Part shown: positions 1 to 10,143 of the stretch, one piece after another | Position numbering within the stretch: the stretch's first letter is position 1 | Layout of the letters: each line of letters opens with the position of its first letter | Assembly (NCBI GenBank): GCA_021732005.1 | Contig: JAKFVT010000025.1 | Coordinates: 1 to 64,000 of the forward strand | Length of the DNA stretch: 64,000 bases | Direction: 5' to 3' | DNA from: Mycobacterium sp. | Lineage (GTDB): Bacteria; Actinomycetota; Actinomycetes; Mycobacteriales; Mycobacteriaceae | The notes under the pieces: generated by a model | Told to the model about the DNA's origin: nothing | The model's input: only the letters and a program-made list of their open reading frames with translations | Database searches by the model: none | Made by a program: the position numbers and the translations under genes

Positions 1-8
1 GGGTCATG

Positions 9-76
9 GACGGGTTCCTTCGGTTCTCAGGACGAGGGGTTTGGCGATTTCTCATCCTGCCGCCGAAGAACCCGTC
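9..76. other. nested inverted repeat (possible structured RNA or terminator)
   Basis: GACGGGTTCcTTCGG (9-23) pairs with CCGAAGAACCCGTC (63-76) with one bulge; inner CAGGACGA/TCATCCTG pairing. Confidence 0.4.
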
Positions 77-140
77 CCCTAGACACCTCAACCCGTGTCG
101 GCGTCTACAACGTCATGACCCGCAACAGCTAGCCGGCGAG

Positions 141-188
141 AACGCAATCAGGGCGAGAAATCACGAAGATTCTCGCCCTGACTGCGTT
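141..188 (-). terminator. stem-loop downstream of nitronate monooxygenase gene
   Basis: AACGCAATCAGGGCGAGAA / TTCTCGCCCTGACTGCGTT, 19-bp arms with one mismatch, 10-nt loop, just 3' of the minus-strand CDS. Confidence 0.6.
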
Positions 189-199
189 GTGAATGCGGG

Positions 200-1333
200 T
201 CAGACGGACGCCGCTTCGTTCAGCTCGTCGAGGCGGGTGGTGGCCTCCAGGTACTCCTGCACCCAGCGCTCGATCACCGTTGCGGTCTTCTCGACCTTGG
301 TGAACTGACCGACGACCTGTCCGATCGGGTTGAACGCGACGTTGACGCTCTCATTGGGGTACTTGTGCGTGGCGGCCACGGCCATGCCGGAAACCATGTA
401 CTGCAACGGCATTCCGAGCGGCTTGGGGTTGCCGTCCTTCTCCCACGCCTCGGTCCAGTCGTTGCGCAGCATGCGGGCAGGCTTGCCGGTGAACGAACGG
501 CTGCGCACGGTGTCGCGACTCTCGGCCTTCGCGTACGCGGCGTGCTGCACGTCGGTGTGCTCGGACTCCTCGACCATGACCCACTGCGAACCGGTCCACG
601 CGCCTTGGGCGCCCAGTGCCAGCGCCGCGGCGATCTGCTGACCGCTGCCGATACCTCCGGCGGCCAGCACCGGCACCGGTGCCACCGCCTTGACGACCTG
701 CGGCCACAGCACGATCGAGCCGATCTCACCGCAGTGCCCGCCGGCCTCGCCGCCCTGCGCGATGATGATGTCCACGCCGGCCTCGGCGTGCTTCTTGGCC
801 TGCGACGGCGAACCGCACAACGCCGCGACCTTGCGGCCCTCGGCGTGGATGTGCTTGATCATCTCGGCCGGCGGGGTGCCGAGCGCGTTGGCGATCAGCG
901 TGCACTTGGGATGCTTGAGCGCCACCTCGACCTGCGGCGTCGCGGTCGCCTCGGTCCACCCCAGCAGCCCCATGGCGTCGTCGTCGCTGTTCTCGACCGG
1001 CACACCGTGGTCGGCGAGAACCTTCTTGGCGAAGTCGATGTGCTCCTGGGGAACCAGGTCGTTCAGCGTCTTCTTCAGCACTTCGGGGGACAGGTCCGTC
1101 GAGTCCATGCCCTCGTATTTGTTGGGGATCACGATGTCGACGCCGTAGTGATGGTCGCCGATGTTCTCGTCGATCCACTTGAGCTCGATCTCGAGCTGTT
1201 CGGGCGAGAACCCGACGGCGCCGAGCACGCCGAAGCCGCCGGCCTTGCTGACGGCCACGACCACGTCGCGGCAGTGGGTGAACGCGAAGATCGGATATTC
1301 GATATCGAGGTCGTCGCAGAGGGGAGTGCGCAT
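200..1333 (-). CDS. nitronate monooxygenase / 2-nitropropane dioxygenase-like flavoprotein
   Basis: Complete ORF; FMN/TIM-barrel motifs AQGGEAGGHCG and PVLAAGGIGSGQQIAAALALGAQGAWTGSQW. Confidence 0.85.
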   Translation of the reverse strand: MRTPLCDDLDIEYPIFAFTHCRDVVVAVSKAGGFGVLGAVGFSPEQLEIELKWIDENIGDHHYGVDIVIPNKYEGMDSTDLSPEVLKKTLNDLVPQEHIDFAKKVLADHGVPVENSDDDAMGLLGWTEATATPQVEVALKHPKCTLIANALGTPPAEMIKHIHAEGRKVAALCGSPSQAKKHAEAGVDIIIAQGGEAGGHCGEIGSIVLWPQVVKAVAPVPVLAAGGIGSGQQIAAALALGAQGAWTGSQWVMVEESEHTDVQHAAYAKAESRDTVRSRSFTGKPARMLRNDWTEAWEKDGNPKPLGMPLQYMVSGMAVAATHKYPNESVNVAFNPIGQVVGQFTKVEKTATVIERWVQEYLEATTRLDELNEAASV

Positions 1334-1538
1334 GGACCGGCTCCTTCAAGCGTGGGGCGTAGGCAGACTGAAACGTGTTCTAGTTTAGTACGCGCCGCAC
1401 GCGCCAGTTGCAGGTATCCGCCATCGATGCGCGAACGAATGCCTATCGGCGCAATCACCCCAGCGAGAGCCCTTGAAGTCGCCCTGGCGGAGTACCGTTG
1501 GCTGTGTCGGCTCAGCGTCGGCGAGAGGGTGTACAGCC

Positions 1539-1835
1539 ATGGTTATCTCCACACTACGAATGCGGCGCGTCGCGTTGATCGGAATCGCCGCCGCACTGAC
1601 CGCGGCCCTCGTGCCCATCGGCGTTGCCGCCGCGGAAACCGGTCCCGATTGCACCAATGGCGTGGTGCCGCTCAACCCCTACGTGGTGAACTGCGGTCTG
1701 CCGGCACGGGGCAATCACACCATCGGAGCGGCGCCGGACGCCGGGGCGATCATCGCGTGCCGACACAGCCCGATCTGCCTGTCGTACTACGTGAATTACC
1801 CAGGCACACTGATTGTTCCGGGCTACCGGCCCTAG
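1539..1835 (+). CDS. small secreted hypothetical protein
   Basis: N-terminal signal peptide MRRVALIGIAAALTAALVPIGVAAAE; Cys-containing mature part; start chosen at internal ATG. Confidence 0.6.
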   Translation: MVISTLRMRRVALIGIAAALTAALVPIGVAAAETGPDCTNGVVPLNPYVVNCGLPARGNHTIGAAPDAGAIIACRHSPICLSYYVNYPGTLIVPGYRP

Positions 1836-1853
1836 GACTTGATGCCGCTGCGG

Positions 1854-2219
1854 CTAGCTCGTCGAGCCGACTCCTCGTCGGCTGCCGACCAGAAGCGAGC
1901 CGCCCGCAACCAGCAGGCCGATCACCGCCACCGGAATCGACCAGGACCGCCGCTGCGACACCGACGACTGGCACTGCGCCACGAAGTCGGTGTGCGGGAC
2001 GAGCTGGTTCAGGATCGGCACGTTGGCGACGACATTCTTGTCGTTGGCCGCACGCGCCGACGACATATCGGCCGCTACGGCGTTGCCGCAGCCGATGCTG
2101 CCGCCGTTGCCGTCCGGGGTCGACACCGGCACCAGCATCGCGATGACCCCGGTGATCAGCAGCACCGCACCCACCAGTAGAACCACACGACGCACGGACA
2201 TGTCCGTCTCCTTACGCAT
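1854..2219 (-). CDS. small membrane protein with two TM segments
   Basis: Hydrophobic helices VVLLVGAVLLITGVIAMLV and IPVAVIGLLVAGGSLLVG. Confidence 0.6.
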   Translation of the reverse strand: MRKETDMSVRRVVLLVGAVLLITGVIAMLVPVSTPDGNGGSIGCGNAVAADMSSARAANDKNVVANVPILNQLVPHTDFVAQCQSSVSQRRSWSIPVAVIGLLVAGGSLLVGSRRGVGSTS

Positions 2220-2284
2220 CCGTCGAATCGGTGCGGGGTCTACCCCGGTGGCGACTCGGTCAAACTCGGCGCGGCGCGCACCTG

Positions 2285-3361
2285 TCAGGGCGCGGCGAAC
2301 AGCTCCACCTCGGAGACCAACGGGAGGTTGAGTGTCGTGCGGATGCCGGGCGGGGCGGCGATCACCGCCGGAATGGCGTTGACGATGCGGCCCGCGCCGG
2401 CGGCGATGGCGGCGTAGTTGTGGTCGCCCTTCTTGCTGGTCGGGCAGATGTCGACGGTGTAGGAGGGCTCGCCGGTGATCTCCACCCGGTAGGAACCGCC
2501 GGGCTGCGCCGGCTGCGCCCAGTCCGGACGCAGATCCTCCCGCAGCCGGGTGACGTGTTCGACGACGATCGCCGCGTGATCTCCGACCATGCCCTTGATC
2601 TCGAAGCGCACCGCGGCGACACCGCCCTTGGGGATGTGGCCGGCGGCGACGTCGAAAGCCTCTGGGGCAGGCTCACGTTCATAGCTCTCGGTGATCGAGT
2701 CGAGTGAAATGTTCAGCCCTGCCGCCAGCTGGCGAATGCCGCAGCCCCAGGCGATGCCGAGCACGCCGGGCTGGAACAGCATCGGCACCTCGTCGAGCGG
2801 CTTGCCGAACCCCATCACGTCGAACATCACGATCGCGCCGTCGTAGGTGGCGTAGTCGGCGATCTCCATGCAGCGCACCTGCTCGATGCTCTGGCAGGTG
2901 CTGGCGAACGCCAGCGGGATCAGGTCGGTGACAAAGCCGGGATCGACGCCGTTGATGTAGATGCTCGAATTGCCAAGGCGGCCGGCTTCTTCCAGCGGTT
3001 CGATGTACTTGTCGGGCATCACGTGCCACGGGTACTGCAACACCACCGGCGCCGAGCCGACGACGTTGATCCCGGCGGCCAGGATCTTGCGGACGTCCTC
3101 CATGGCCTGCGGCATCCGGTTGTCGCCCATCGCGCAGTAGACGGCACATTCGGGCTCGGTGGCCAGCACCGCGTCGAGATCTTTGGTGGCCAGGATCCCG
3201 GTCTTGACGTCCAGGCCGGCCAGTTCACCCGCGTCCTTGCCCACCTTCTCGTCGGCCGACACGCACAGCCCGGTCAGCTCGAATCCGGGGTTCTCGATCA
3301 GCTCGGATAGGGCTATCCGTCCGACGTTTCCGGTGCCGATATGGGCAACGCGGATGGCCAT
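2285..3361 (-). CDS. dihydrodipicolinate reductase-like NAD(P)-dependent dehydrogenase
   Basis: N-terminal Rossmann motif MAIRVAHIGTGNVGRIALSEL; start at internal ATG. Confidence 0.75.
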   Translation of the reverse strand: MAIRVAHIGTGNVGRIALSELIENPGFELTGLCVSADEKVGKDAGELAGLDVKTGILATKDLDAVLATEPECAVYCAMGDNRMPQAMEDVRKILAAGINVVGSAPVVLQYPWHVMPDKYIEPLEEAGRLGNSSIYINGVDPGFVTDLIPLAFASTCQSIEQVRCMEIADYATYDGAIVMFDVMGFGKPLDEVPMLFQPGVLGIAWGCGIRQLAAGLNISLDSITESYEREPAPEAFDVAAGHIPKGGVAAVRFEIKGMVGDHAAIVVEHVTRLREDLRPDWAQPAQPGGSYRVEITGEPSYTVDICPTSKKGDHNYAAIAAGAGRIVNAIPAVIAAPPGIRTTLNLPLVSEVELFAAP

Positions 3362-3468
3362 AAGTTCTCCTGACGTTCGGGGCTGCTGTGGGATCAGTAT
3401 GCGCATTCGGCGCCGAAACTGGAACAGGTTCTACCTCGGTGGTGGCGCTACCGGTAGCCTGTCGGCTC

Positions 3469-4212
3469 ATGGGACGCGTAGACGACAAAGTAGCCATCAT
3501 CACTGGTGGCGCACAGGGGATGGGCGCCGCTGACGCGCGGATGCTGGTCGCCGAGGGCGCCAAGGTTGTGATCGGGGACATCCTCGACGACAAGGGCAAA
3601 GAGCTGGCCGACGAGCTCGGTGAGGCCGCCCGCTACGTGCACCTCGACGTCACCGAAGCGGATCAGTGGAAGGCCGCCGTCGAGCTCGCGATCACCGAGT
3701 TCGGCAAGGTCAATGTGCTGGTGAACAACGCCGGCATCGTTCAGGTCGCGCCGCTGAAGTCACTCGACGTGGAGCGGTGGAAGAAGGTCCTCGACGTCAA
3801 CCTGACCGGCGCGCTGCTGGGTATCCAAGCTGTCCTGCCGTCGATGAAGGAGTCCGGTGGCGGCTCGATCATCAACGTCTCGTCCATCGAGGGCATGCGC
3901 GGCGCCTCATGGGTGCACAGCTACGTGGCGTCCAAGTGGGGCCTGCGCGGCCTGACGAAATCGGCTGCGCTGGAACTGGCGTCGGACAACATCCGGGTCA
4001 ACTCGGTGCACCCGGGCTTCATCCGCACGCCGATGACCAAGCACCTGCCCGAAGACATGGTCAGCGCCCCGCTGGGCCGTCCGGGCAGGCCGGAGGAAGT
4101 GGCCACCTTCATCGTGTTCCTGGCCAGTGACGAGTCGTCCTTCTCGACGGGTTCGGAATACGTGGTCGACGGCGGTCTGATCACCGACGTCCCGCACCGC
4201 GCGATGCCCTGA
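3469..4212 (+). CDS. SDR family oxidoreductase
   Basis: KVAIITGGAQGMGAADARML, NNAG, YVASKWGLRGLTKSAALEL, IRVNSVHPGFIRTPM. Confidence 0.9.
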   Translation: MGRVDDKVAIITGGAQGMGAADARMLVAEGAKVVIGDILDDKGKELADELGEAARYVHLDVTEADQWKAAVELAITEFGKVNVLVNNAGIVQVAPLKSLDVERWKKVLDVNLTGALLGIQAVLPSMKESGGGSIINVSSIEGMRGASWVHSYVASKWGLRGLTKSAALELASDNIRVNSVHPGFIRTPMTKHLPEDMVSAPLGRPGRPEEVATFIVFLASDESSFSTGSEYVVDGGLITDVPHRAMP

Positions 4213-5040
4213 TCAGTCCTTGAGGTTGCGGCGGGTCCGCAGCGCCAGCGAGCCGAACGCCGCGCCCAGCGCGGCCCGTCCCAGCGCGGGGAAGTGTCCG
4301 ATCACATTGGCCGCCCCGCCGCGGCGGCCAGGGATCGACGTCCGGAGCACCGGCCAGTCGCTCGCCGCTGCCTTGGCGGCCAGACCCGGCCGCGGATTGA
4401 CCGGTCGGGGATGCCCGACCAGCCGCATCAGGGCGGCGTCCTCGTCGCCGTCGGCGTAGAAGTAGCTGCCGGTCAGGTCGACCTCGTTGGCTTCGCAAAA
4501 CCGTTGCACCGCAGCGGCTTTCTGGCGTCCCCAGACGATCGGCTTGGCGATGTTCCCGGTCAGGCGACCGTCGTCGTCGAGCTCGAAGGTGTTGCAGATG
4601 ACGTCGTCGATCCCCAGCGCGCGGGCCACCGGCTCCGCGTGGATGGTCAACGCCGACGAGCTGAGCGCCACGGTGTGCCCGCGATCCCGGTGCGCGGCGA
4701 CGATCTCGCGCATCAGCGGGTACACCCGCGCCGCCACCTGCTCGGTGTAGAGCCGCTCACCGATCTCATCGAGCTCGGCCAGCGACTCGCCGCGCAGATA
4801 CCCCGCGGCGCGAACCAGCAGCCGCTCGAAGTGCATGCGGCCCAGCTTGTAGCGCAGCGAGGCCTCGATCACCCCGAGCACCTCGCCGATCCGGGCCTGT
4901 CCGCGGCGAACCCGGTCGCTGGCGTGCGCGGTCGCGGTGAAACCGGCGACCAGGGTGCCGTCCAGGTCGAAGAACGCGCCGACGGTCGGACCCGGTGGGC
5001 TCCCGGCGATCTGAGCGAGCGGATCCGATGACAGTGTCAC
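4213..5040 (-). CDS. HAD-IB family hydrolase (SerB-like)
   Basis: FFDLDGTLVAGFTA, ALSSSALTIHAEPVARALGIDDVICN, FYADGDEDAALM; start uncertain (ORF opens at 5091). Confidence 0.85.
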   Translation of the reverse strand: MTLSSDPLAQIAGSPPGPTVGAFFDLDGTLVAGFTATAHASDRVRRGQARIGEVLGVIEASLRYKLGRMHFERLLVRAAGYLRGESLAELDEIGERLYTEQVAARVYPLMREIVAAHRDRGHTVALSSSALTIHAEPVARALGIDDVICNTFELDDDGRLTGNIAKPIVWGRQKAAAVQRFCEANEVDLTGSYFYADGDEDAALMRLVGHPRPVNPRPGLAAKAAASDWPVLRTSIPGRRGGAANVIGHFPALGRAALGAAFGSLALRTRRNLKD

Positions 5041-5096
5041 CACACCATCATGCCGATGCGCGGGAATGCCTCGCTCCGTACCGTGTTGCACGCCAC

Positions 5097-5522
5097 ATGA
5101 AGCTCAACGATGCGGCACGCGCTCTGATCGGCTCCGGTGCCGACGCCACGCTGGTCACCCTCAATCCGGACGGCAGCCCCCAGGTGTCGCTGGTGTGGGT
5201 GGCGGTGCAGCCCGGTGAGGACGGCGACGAGCTGGTGACAGCTCACCTGTCCGAGCACAAGAAGGTTCGCAACGTGCGCCGCGACGGACGCGTGGCACTC
5301 ACCATCGTCTCGACCGAGCCGGGCGCCGTCATGCGGCCGTATCTGTCGGTCACCGGCACCGCGCGCATTGTGGAAGGCGGCGCGCCCGAGGTTCTGCGGG
5401 ACCTCGCCGCGGTGATGATCACCGACGATTCCGTGGTGTTCCCGCCCGACGACGCACCGCCGGGATACCTGACCCGGATCCGGATCGACACCGTCGGCGG
5501 CACCGGTCCCTGGGCGAGCTAA
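5097..5522 (+). CDS. PPOX-class (F420/FMN-dependent) oxidoreductase
   Basis: ATLVTLNPDGSPQVSLVWV... KKVRNVRRDGRVALTIV. Confidence 0.8.
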   Translation: MKLNDAARALIGSGADATLVTLNPDGSPQVSLVWVAVQPGEDGDELVTAHLSEHKKVRNVRRDGRVALTIVSTEPGAVMRPYLSVTGTARIVEGGAPEVLRDLAAVMITDDSVVFPPDDAPPGYLTRIRIDTVGGTGPWAS

Positions 5523-6430
5523 CCGTCCTGGCGGGTTTGGGCCGCCGCTTCGAGCTCCTCTTCCCAGGCGCCCTCATCGCGTCCCAGCGCGATCGTGGCC
5601 GCGGCCATGGCACCGAGGGCGACGGCCAGCACGACCGCGACCGGCTTGGTGACCGCGAGGTGCTCGCCCAGCACCACCTCACCGATCAGCACGGCAATCA
5701 CCGGTTCGAGCACCAGCATCGCCGGGACCGAGGCGCGCAGAGACCCGGCGTGGAAGGCCGACTGCTGCAGCAGAGTGGCCACGACGCCGACGACGATCAC
5801 CACGTACAGCACCGGCGAGGTGAGCAGTCGCCCCATGTCTCCCTCGCGCACGGCATGCATCACGAGCTTCGTCAGCACCGCCACCACGCCGAACAGAACA
5901 CCGACACCGACCGCCAGCAGGATCGCCCGGCGCCAGTCCGACAGCCGCATCGCCACCAGCAGACAGCCGGCCACGAACAGCAGGCTGACCCCGGCCACCA
6001 CGACGGCAGGCAACGTCGCGCCGTCGTAGTCGCCCGGCTTGGTCCGGGCCAGCGATACGAACACCGCCAACGCGAGCGTGAGCAGCATCGCCCAGCCCCA
6101 CTCGCCGCGAGACACCCGGCGGTGCGCCAGCCGCGCGCTCAGCGGCAGCGCGAACAGCAACGCGGACACCATGAGCGGGGCGACCAGCAGCAGCGAGCCA
6201 TAGGCCAGCGCGACCGCCTGGAACGCATACCCCGTCACCGCGGACGCGGTGCCGGCCCACCAGAGCCGGCGACGCAACAGCGTCGACACCATCACGGTGC
6301 TGACACCCTGATCGCGGGGGACGTCCATGGTGGCCCGCTGACGGACCACGATGCCGATGGCCGCGAACACCGCACCGGCAAGGGCGGCTGCCACGACGAG
6401 CGCGTGCTGCAGCAATATCCATCCCTTCAC
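5519..6430 (-). CDS. DMT/EamA-like multidrug or metabolite transporter
   Basis: About 9-10 hydrophobic helices; C-terminal LEPVIAVLIGEVVLGEHL EamA-like motif. Confidence 0.75.
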   Translation of the reverse strand: MKGWILLQHALVVAAALAGAVFAAIGIVVRQRATMDVPRDQGVSTVMVSTLLRRRLWWAGTASAVTGYAFQAVALAYGSLLLVAPLMVSALLFALPLSARLAHRRVSRGEWGWAMLLTLALAVFVSLARTKPGDYDGATLPAVVVAGVSLLFVAGCLLVAMRLSDWRRAILLAVGVGVLFGVVAVLTKLVMHAVREGDMGRLLTSPVLYVVIVVGVVATLLQQSAFHAGSLRASVPAMLVLEPVIAVLIGEVVLGEHLAVTKPVAVVLAVALGAMAAATIALGRDEGAWEEELEAAAQTRQDG

Positions 6431-6501
6431 TGGTTGTCCGGCGGCGCATCACCGAATCTAGGGCACGTGCGGATCGGCCGACGTCAGCGACGTCGCGAGT
6501 G

Positions 6502-9276
6502 TCAACGAACCTGCACGACCACCGGTGTGCTGTTGTACCCGGTGACCCTGACCCACGCCGGGGCGGGTCCCGACCCGGGGACCCGGCCCTTGATCTGGAC
6601 GGTCTCGCCCGGGAACACCGTCACATAGTTGTCGTCGTACTGGATCGGCAGGATCTCGTCGGCGAGTGGACCGGAGAGCAGTTCGGCGCGTTCAAAGAAC
6701 GCGATCTGCGGCGTCGGGTTGTGCAGGCTGATGGTGACATCACGGCCGGCGTCGTCGCCGCCGGTGGCACTGACCTCCAGCGGCACCTTCGGCATCGCGT
6801 TCAGCGCGGTCATGTCGGCCCAGCTCACCTGGTTGGAGTTGAACGCCGCGTCGTTGGCCGGCGGACCGACATCGTCGGCCTGCCGGGACTGCCAGTACAC
6901 GTTGTTGGCGACGACAGTGCCGCCGGCGTCGAGCAGCTCGCAGCGGACGAAGAACACCGGGGAGTCGGCGGGTCCGGGGGGCAGCGTCATCGCCTGCACC
7001 GCGCCGCCCGGGTCGACGGCGATGTCGTCGGCAGCCCGCTCGTCGCGCAGTGCGCCGTTGAGGCCGTAGATGCGGACGCGCACGCGCAGGTTCTCGTGGG
7101 TGTCCGGGGTCTGGTTGACGACGGTCACCTTGGCCTGGCGATGGTTACCGGTGGCGTAGGAGTCGAACACGACCGACAGCGGCTGCAGCCCTTTCTTGGC
7201 GCCGTAGTAGGCCCCACCGGGGCGCAGGTAGTAGTCGAAGATGTTGCCGAAGAACGACGGCCAGTGGCTGTTGAGCATCCAGTAGATCGTCATCTTGTGG
7301 CCGTCCCAGCCGTTGGCCGCGAACGATTCGAACTGCGCCCGGGTGGCCTCGTAGTGGGCCAGTTGCGCCTTGTCGGCGAACATCCGGGCGTTGGTGGACG
7401 GGCCGTAGCGGCGGTCGATGACACGCTGGACGTTAGCCAGCCGCGAGTTCTGTGGATCCGACCCGGCGTGGAAGAACCAGGTGTCGTTGATCGGCCAGAG
7501 CTTGTCGGGCGGGATGAACTTCTGCAGGCTCGCGAACGGCGGGATGTGCTCGTTGTCGCCCTGTTCGGCCGACGAGCCGCGGGCCGCGCCGTACTGGCCG
7601 GCGAACCAGTACGACGGCGGACGCCAGGTGTAGGGCCCGGCCATCTGGATGCCGTCCCACAGCTGCTTACCGTCGGCGTCCCGGTTCAGCGACGACACCG
7701 TGTCGACGGTGGCGTTCTGCCAATGCAGATCGGACAGAATCTGGTGGTACTCGGTCAGCACATCGGCCGGCGGGCGGCCGTCGCTGCCGTTGGCCCACAC
7801 GAACACCGAGGCGTGCGAGCGCAGCATCTCGATCTGCGAGCGCATGCTGTCCTGCGAGACGCGACGATCCTCGTCGTCCCACTGCTGCCACTTCTCCCAC
7901 TGGTTGCAGCACATCCAGCCGTACATCAGCGGGATGCCGAGTTCGTCGGCCTGCTCGACGAAGCGCTGCGACGAGATCTTGGACTCCAGCCGCAGCATGT
8001 TCAGCCCGAGGTCCTTGACGTAACCCAGGATCGCGGCGTCGCGCTCGGGGTCGTACTTGTACAGCAGGTCGGGCGTATAGGTGGCGCCGCGAACCAGGAA
8101 GTTCTTGCCGTTGACCTGGAGGTAGAAGTTGCCGCCGGTGCCCAGCTCGGCGAACGAGTCGTCGGAGTCACGGCCCTGGGTGATGGTGCGGATGCCGAAC
8201 TTCTGGGTGGCCACCTCGGTCGCCTGACCGTTCTGGCCGAACTCCAGCTTCAGGTCGTAGAGGTCGGGCCGGCCCATCGTGTACGGCCACCACAGATCCG
8301 GGTGCTCGACGGTCAGCGCCGCGAACTTCTCGGGGCTCAGCGTGACCTCACGCTCCTCGCCGGGCATCAGCGTGACCGGCTCGTCGACGTGGACCGGTGC
8401 CTTGCCGTCGCGGGTGATCGTGGCGCGCAGCAGGCCGCGCACCTTCTCGGTCGAATAGTTCTTCAGCGGCGCGTACACCGTCAGCCGCGCACTGTCGGTG
8501 TCCGGTAGCGGCAGTTGGGTGTTGACCGTGGCGTCGCCGATCGACACCCGCCCGGATGTCTTGAGGTACACCGGTTTCCAGATGCCCGCATTCCGGTCGG
8601 GCACAAACGAGTTGCCGTTGGCCGCATTCTTGTCCGGACCCTGATAGCCCAGGTAGCGCCAGTTGATCCAGTCGTACCAGCTGTCGGCGAGCTCGACGCC
8701 GTTGACGTCCTGGATGGCTCGTTCCGGTGTGACCTTCACGGCGAGGGTGTTGGGTTGGCCCTGCCTGATCCACCGCGTGACGTCGAGTTCGTGGTCGTTG
8801 TACATGCCGACGACTTGCCTGTTGTCCGCGACGCGGCGGCCGTTGAGCCACACCTCGGCGCGGTAGTTGATGCCGGGGAAGTCCAGAACGTAGGTGGGGT
8901 AGTCGGCCGGCGCATTGAACGTCGTGCGATACCACCAGTCCTGCTCGTAGAGGTCTTGCGGAACGTCCTGGAGCAGGTTCTTGCCGTAGTAGAGGTTCGG
9001 GTAGGTGCCGTCGTCCTGCAGGGTTTGCAGGACGGTGGCCGGCATCCGGCGCACGGGGTGCCAGGCGGCGGCGTCGTAGTCGTTGGCCGAGACGGCCGCG
9101 CCGCCGGCGGGCAGCCCCTGCGCCGAGGTGAGGCGCCAGCCGTCGGACAGCTCGATGTCCTGGGCGGGCCGCGGTTGCGGACCGCTGAACACGCGCAGGT
9201 CACCCGCGCACAGCAGCAGGAGCAGGAGGACGGAGAGCGTGCCGAGGGTCTTCGCCACCGTCCCCAAACTCCTCAA
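6502..9276 (-). CDS. glycoside hydrolase family 2, exo-beta-glucosaminidase-like
   Basis: 924 aa; N-terminal TM/signal; GH2 sugar-binding and immunoglobulin-like sections; VWANGSDGRPP and YGAARGSSAEQGDNEHIPP resemble the GlcNase subgroup. Confidence 0.75.
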   Translation of the reverse strand: MRSLGTVAKTLGTLSVLLLLLLCAGDLRVFSGPQPRPAQDIELSDGWRLTSAQGLPAGGAAVSANDYDAAAWHPVRRMPATVLQTLQDDGTYPNLYYGKNLLQDVPQDLYEQDWWYRTTFNAPADYPTYVLDFPGINYRAEVWLNGRRVADNRQVVGMYNDHELDVTRWIRQGQPNTLAVKVTPERAIQDVNGVELADSWYDWINWRYLGYQGPDKNAANGNSFVPDRNAGIWKPVYLKTSGRVSIGDATVNTQLPLPDTDSARLTVYAPLKNYSTEKVRGLLRATITRDGKAPVHVDEPVTLMPGEEREVTLSPEKFAALTVEHPDLWWPYTMGRPDLYDLKLEFGQNGQATEVATQKFGIRTITQGRDSDDSFAELGTGGNFYLQVNGKNFLVRGATYTPDLLYKYDPERDAAILGYVKDLGLNMLRLESKISSQRFVEQADELGIPLMYGWMCCNQWEKWQQWDDEDRRVSQDSMRSQIEMLRSHASVFVWANGSDGRPPADVLTEYHQILSDLHWQNATVDTVSSLNRDADGKQLWDGIQMAGPYTWRPPSYWFAGQYGAARGSSAEQGDNEHIPPFASLQKFIPPDKLWPINDTWFFHAGSDPQNSRLANVQRVIDRRYGPSTNARMFADKAQLAHYEATRAQFESFAANGWDGHKMTIYWMLNSHWPSFFGNIFDYYLRPGGAYYGAKKGLQPLSVVFDSYATGNHRQAKVTVVNQTPDTHENLRVRVRIYGLNGALRDERAADDIAVDPGGAVQAMTLPPGPADSPVFFVRCELLDAGGTVVANNVYWQSRQADDVGPPANDAAFNSNQVSWADMTALNAMPKVPLEVSATGGDDAGRDVTISLHNPTPQIAFFERAELLSGPLADEILPIQYDDNYVTVFPGETVQIKGRVPGSGPAPAWVRVTGYNSTPVVVQVR

Positions 9277-9463
9277 CTCGAGATCCGCGACAGGACACCC
9301 CCGCGCAACCGTTCATCAGCCGCGCGTTCATCTTGGCAGAGCAGTGGCGCAAACGCCGTATCTGGTTCGTGTGCAACAGCGCACGGTGACTCCCGGTCCA
9401 GGTTAGTCGCCGGAGTTCGGCGCAGCGCCGCCGAACTGGGGCGGGCGGATCTACGCTGGGGCC

Positions 9464-10129
9464 ATGACCGACCAAGACCGCGCCGCGGCCCGCCGCGAGA
9501 TCGCCGATGCACTGCTCACCGCGCTCGAGCGCCGCCACGAAGTGATCGACGCCATCGTCGCCTCCGACAACCGGGACTCCGCGATCACCGCCATCACCGA
9601 ACTGCTCGGCACGTCGCGCCGGGGCACCGAGGCCGTGCTGGGACTGTCCTTCGAGCAGGTGACCAGAGATTCGCGGGACCGCATCACCGCCGAACTGCGA
9701 GACCTGAACAGCCAGCTGTCCTTCACCCTCGGCGAGCGGCCGGCCAGCACTGACGAGAGCCTGCAGCTGCGCCCGTTCGCCGACGAATCCGATCGCGACA
9801 TCTTCGCCACCCGTACCCAGGAGGTCGGCGCGGCAGGTGACGGTTCGGGCGCGCCCGCCGGGCTTGTGGACGACGAAATCCGTTCGGCGCGAAGCCGTTT
9901 GACGGCCGAGGAGGCTGCCTGGTTTGTCGCTCTCGACGGCGACGAGAAGGTCGGTCTGGTGTTCGGTGAGCTGCTCGGCGGTGAGGTCAACGTGCGGATC
10001 TGGATTCATCCCGATCACCGCAAGAAGGGCTACGGCACCGCCGCGCTGCGCAAATGTCGCTCGGAGATGGCGGCGGCATTCCCCGCCGTGCCGCTGGTGG
10101 TCCGGGCTCCCGGCGCGGCTCCGCGCTGA
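9464..10129 (+). CDS. GNAT family N-acetyltransferase with N-terminal helical domain
   Basis: VRIWIHPDHRKKGYGTAALRKC acetyl-CoA motif. Confidence 0.75.
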   Translation: MTDQDRAAARREIADALLTALERRHEVIDAIVASDNRDSAITAITELLGTSRRGTEAVLGLSFEQVTRDSRDRITAELRDLNSQLSFTLGERPASTDESLQLRPFADESDRDIFATRTQEVGAAGDGSGAPAGLVDDEIRSARSRLTAEEAAWFVALDGDEKVGLVFGELLGGEVNVRIWIHPDHRKKGYGTAALRKCRSEMAAAFPAVPLVVRAPGAAPR

Positions 10130-10143
10130 GCCCGGCGTCCGAC

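Noticed and set aside
365-2146. 593-aa plus-strand ORF opposite the nitronate monooxygenase gene
   Set aside because: High-GC antisense artefact: low-complexity Arg/Gly/His/Asp composition, and overlaps well-supported CDSs.
6499-8508. 669-aa ORF antisense to GH2 gene
   Set aside because: Antisense shadow ORF in GC-rich DNA with no recognisable domain.
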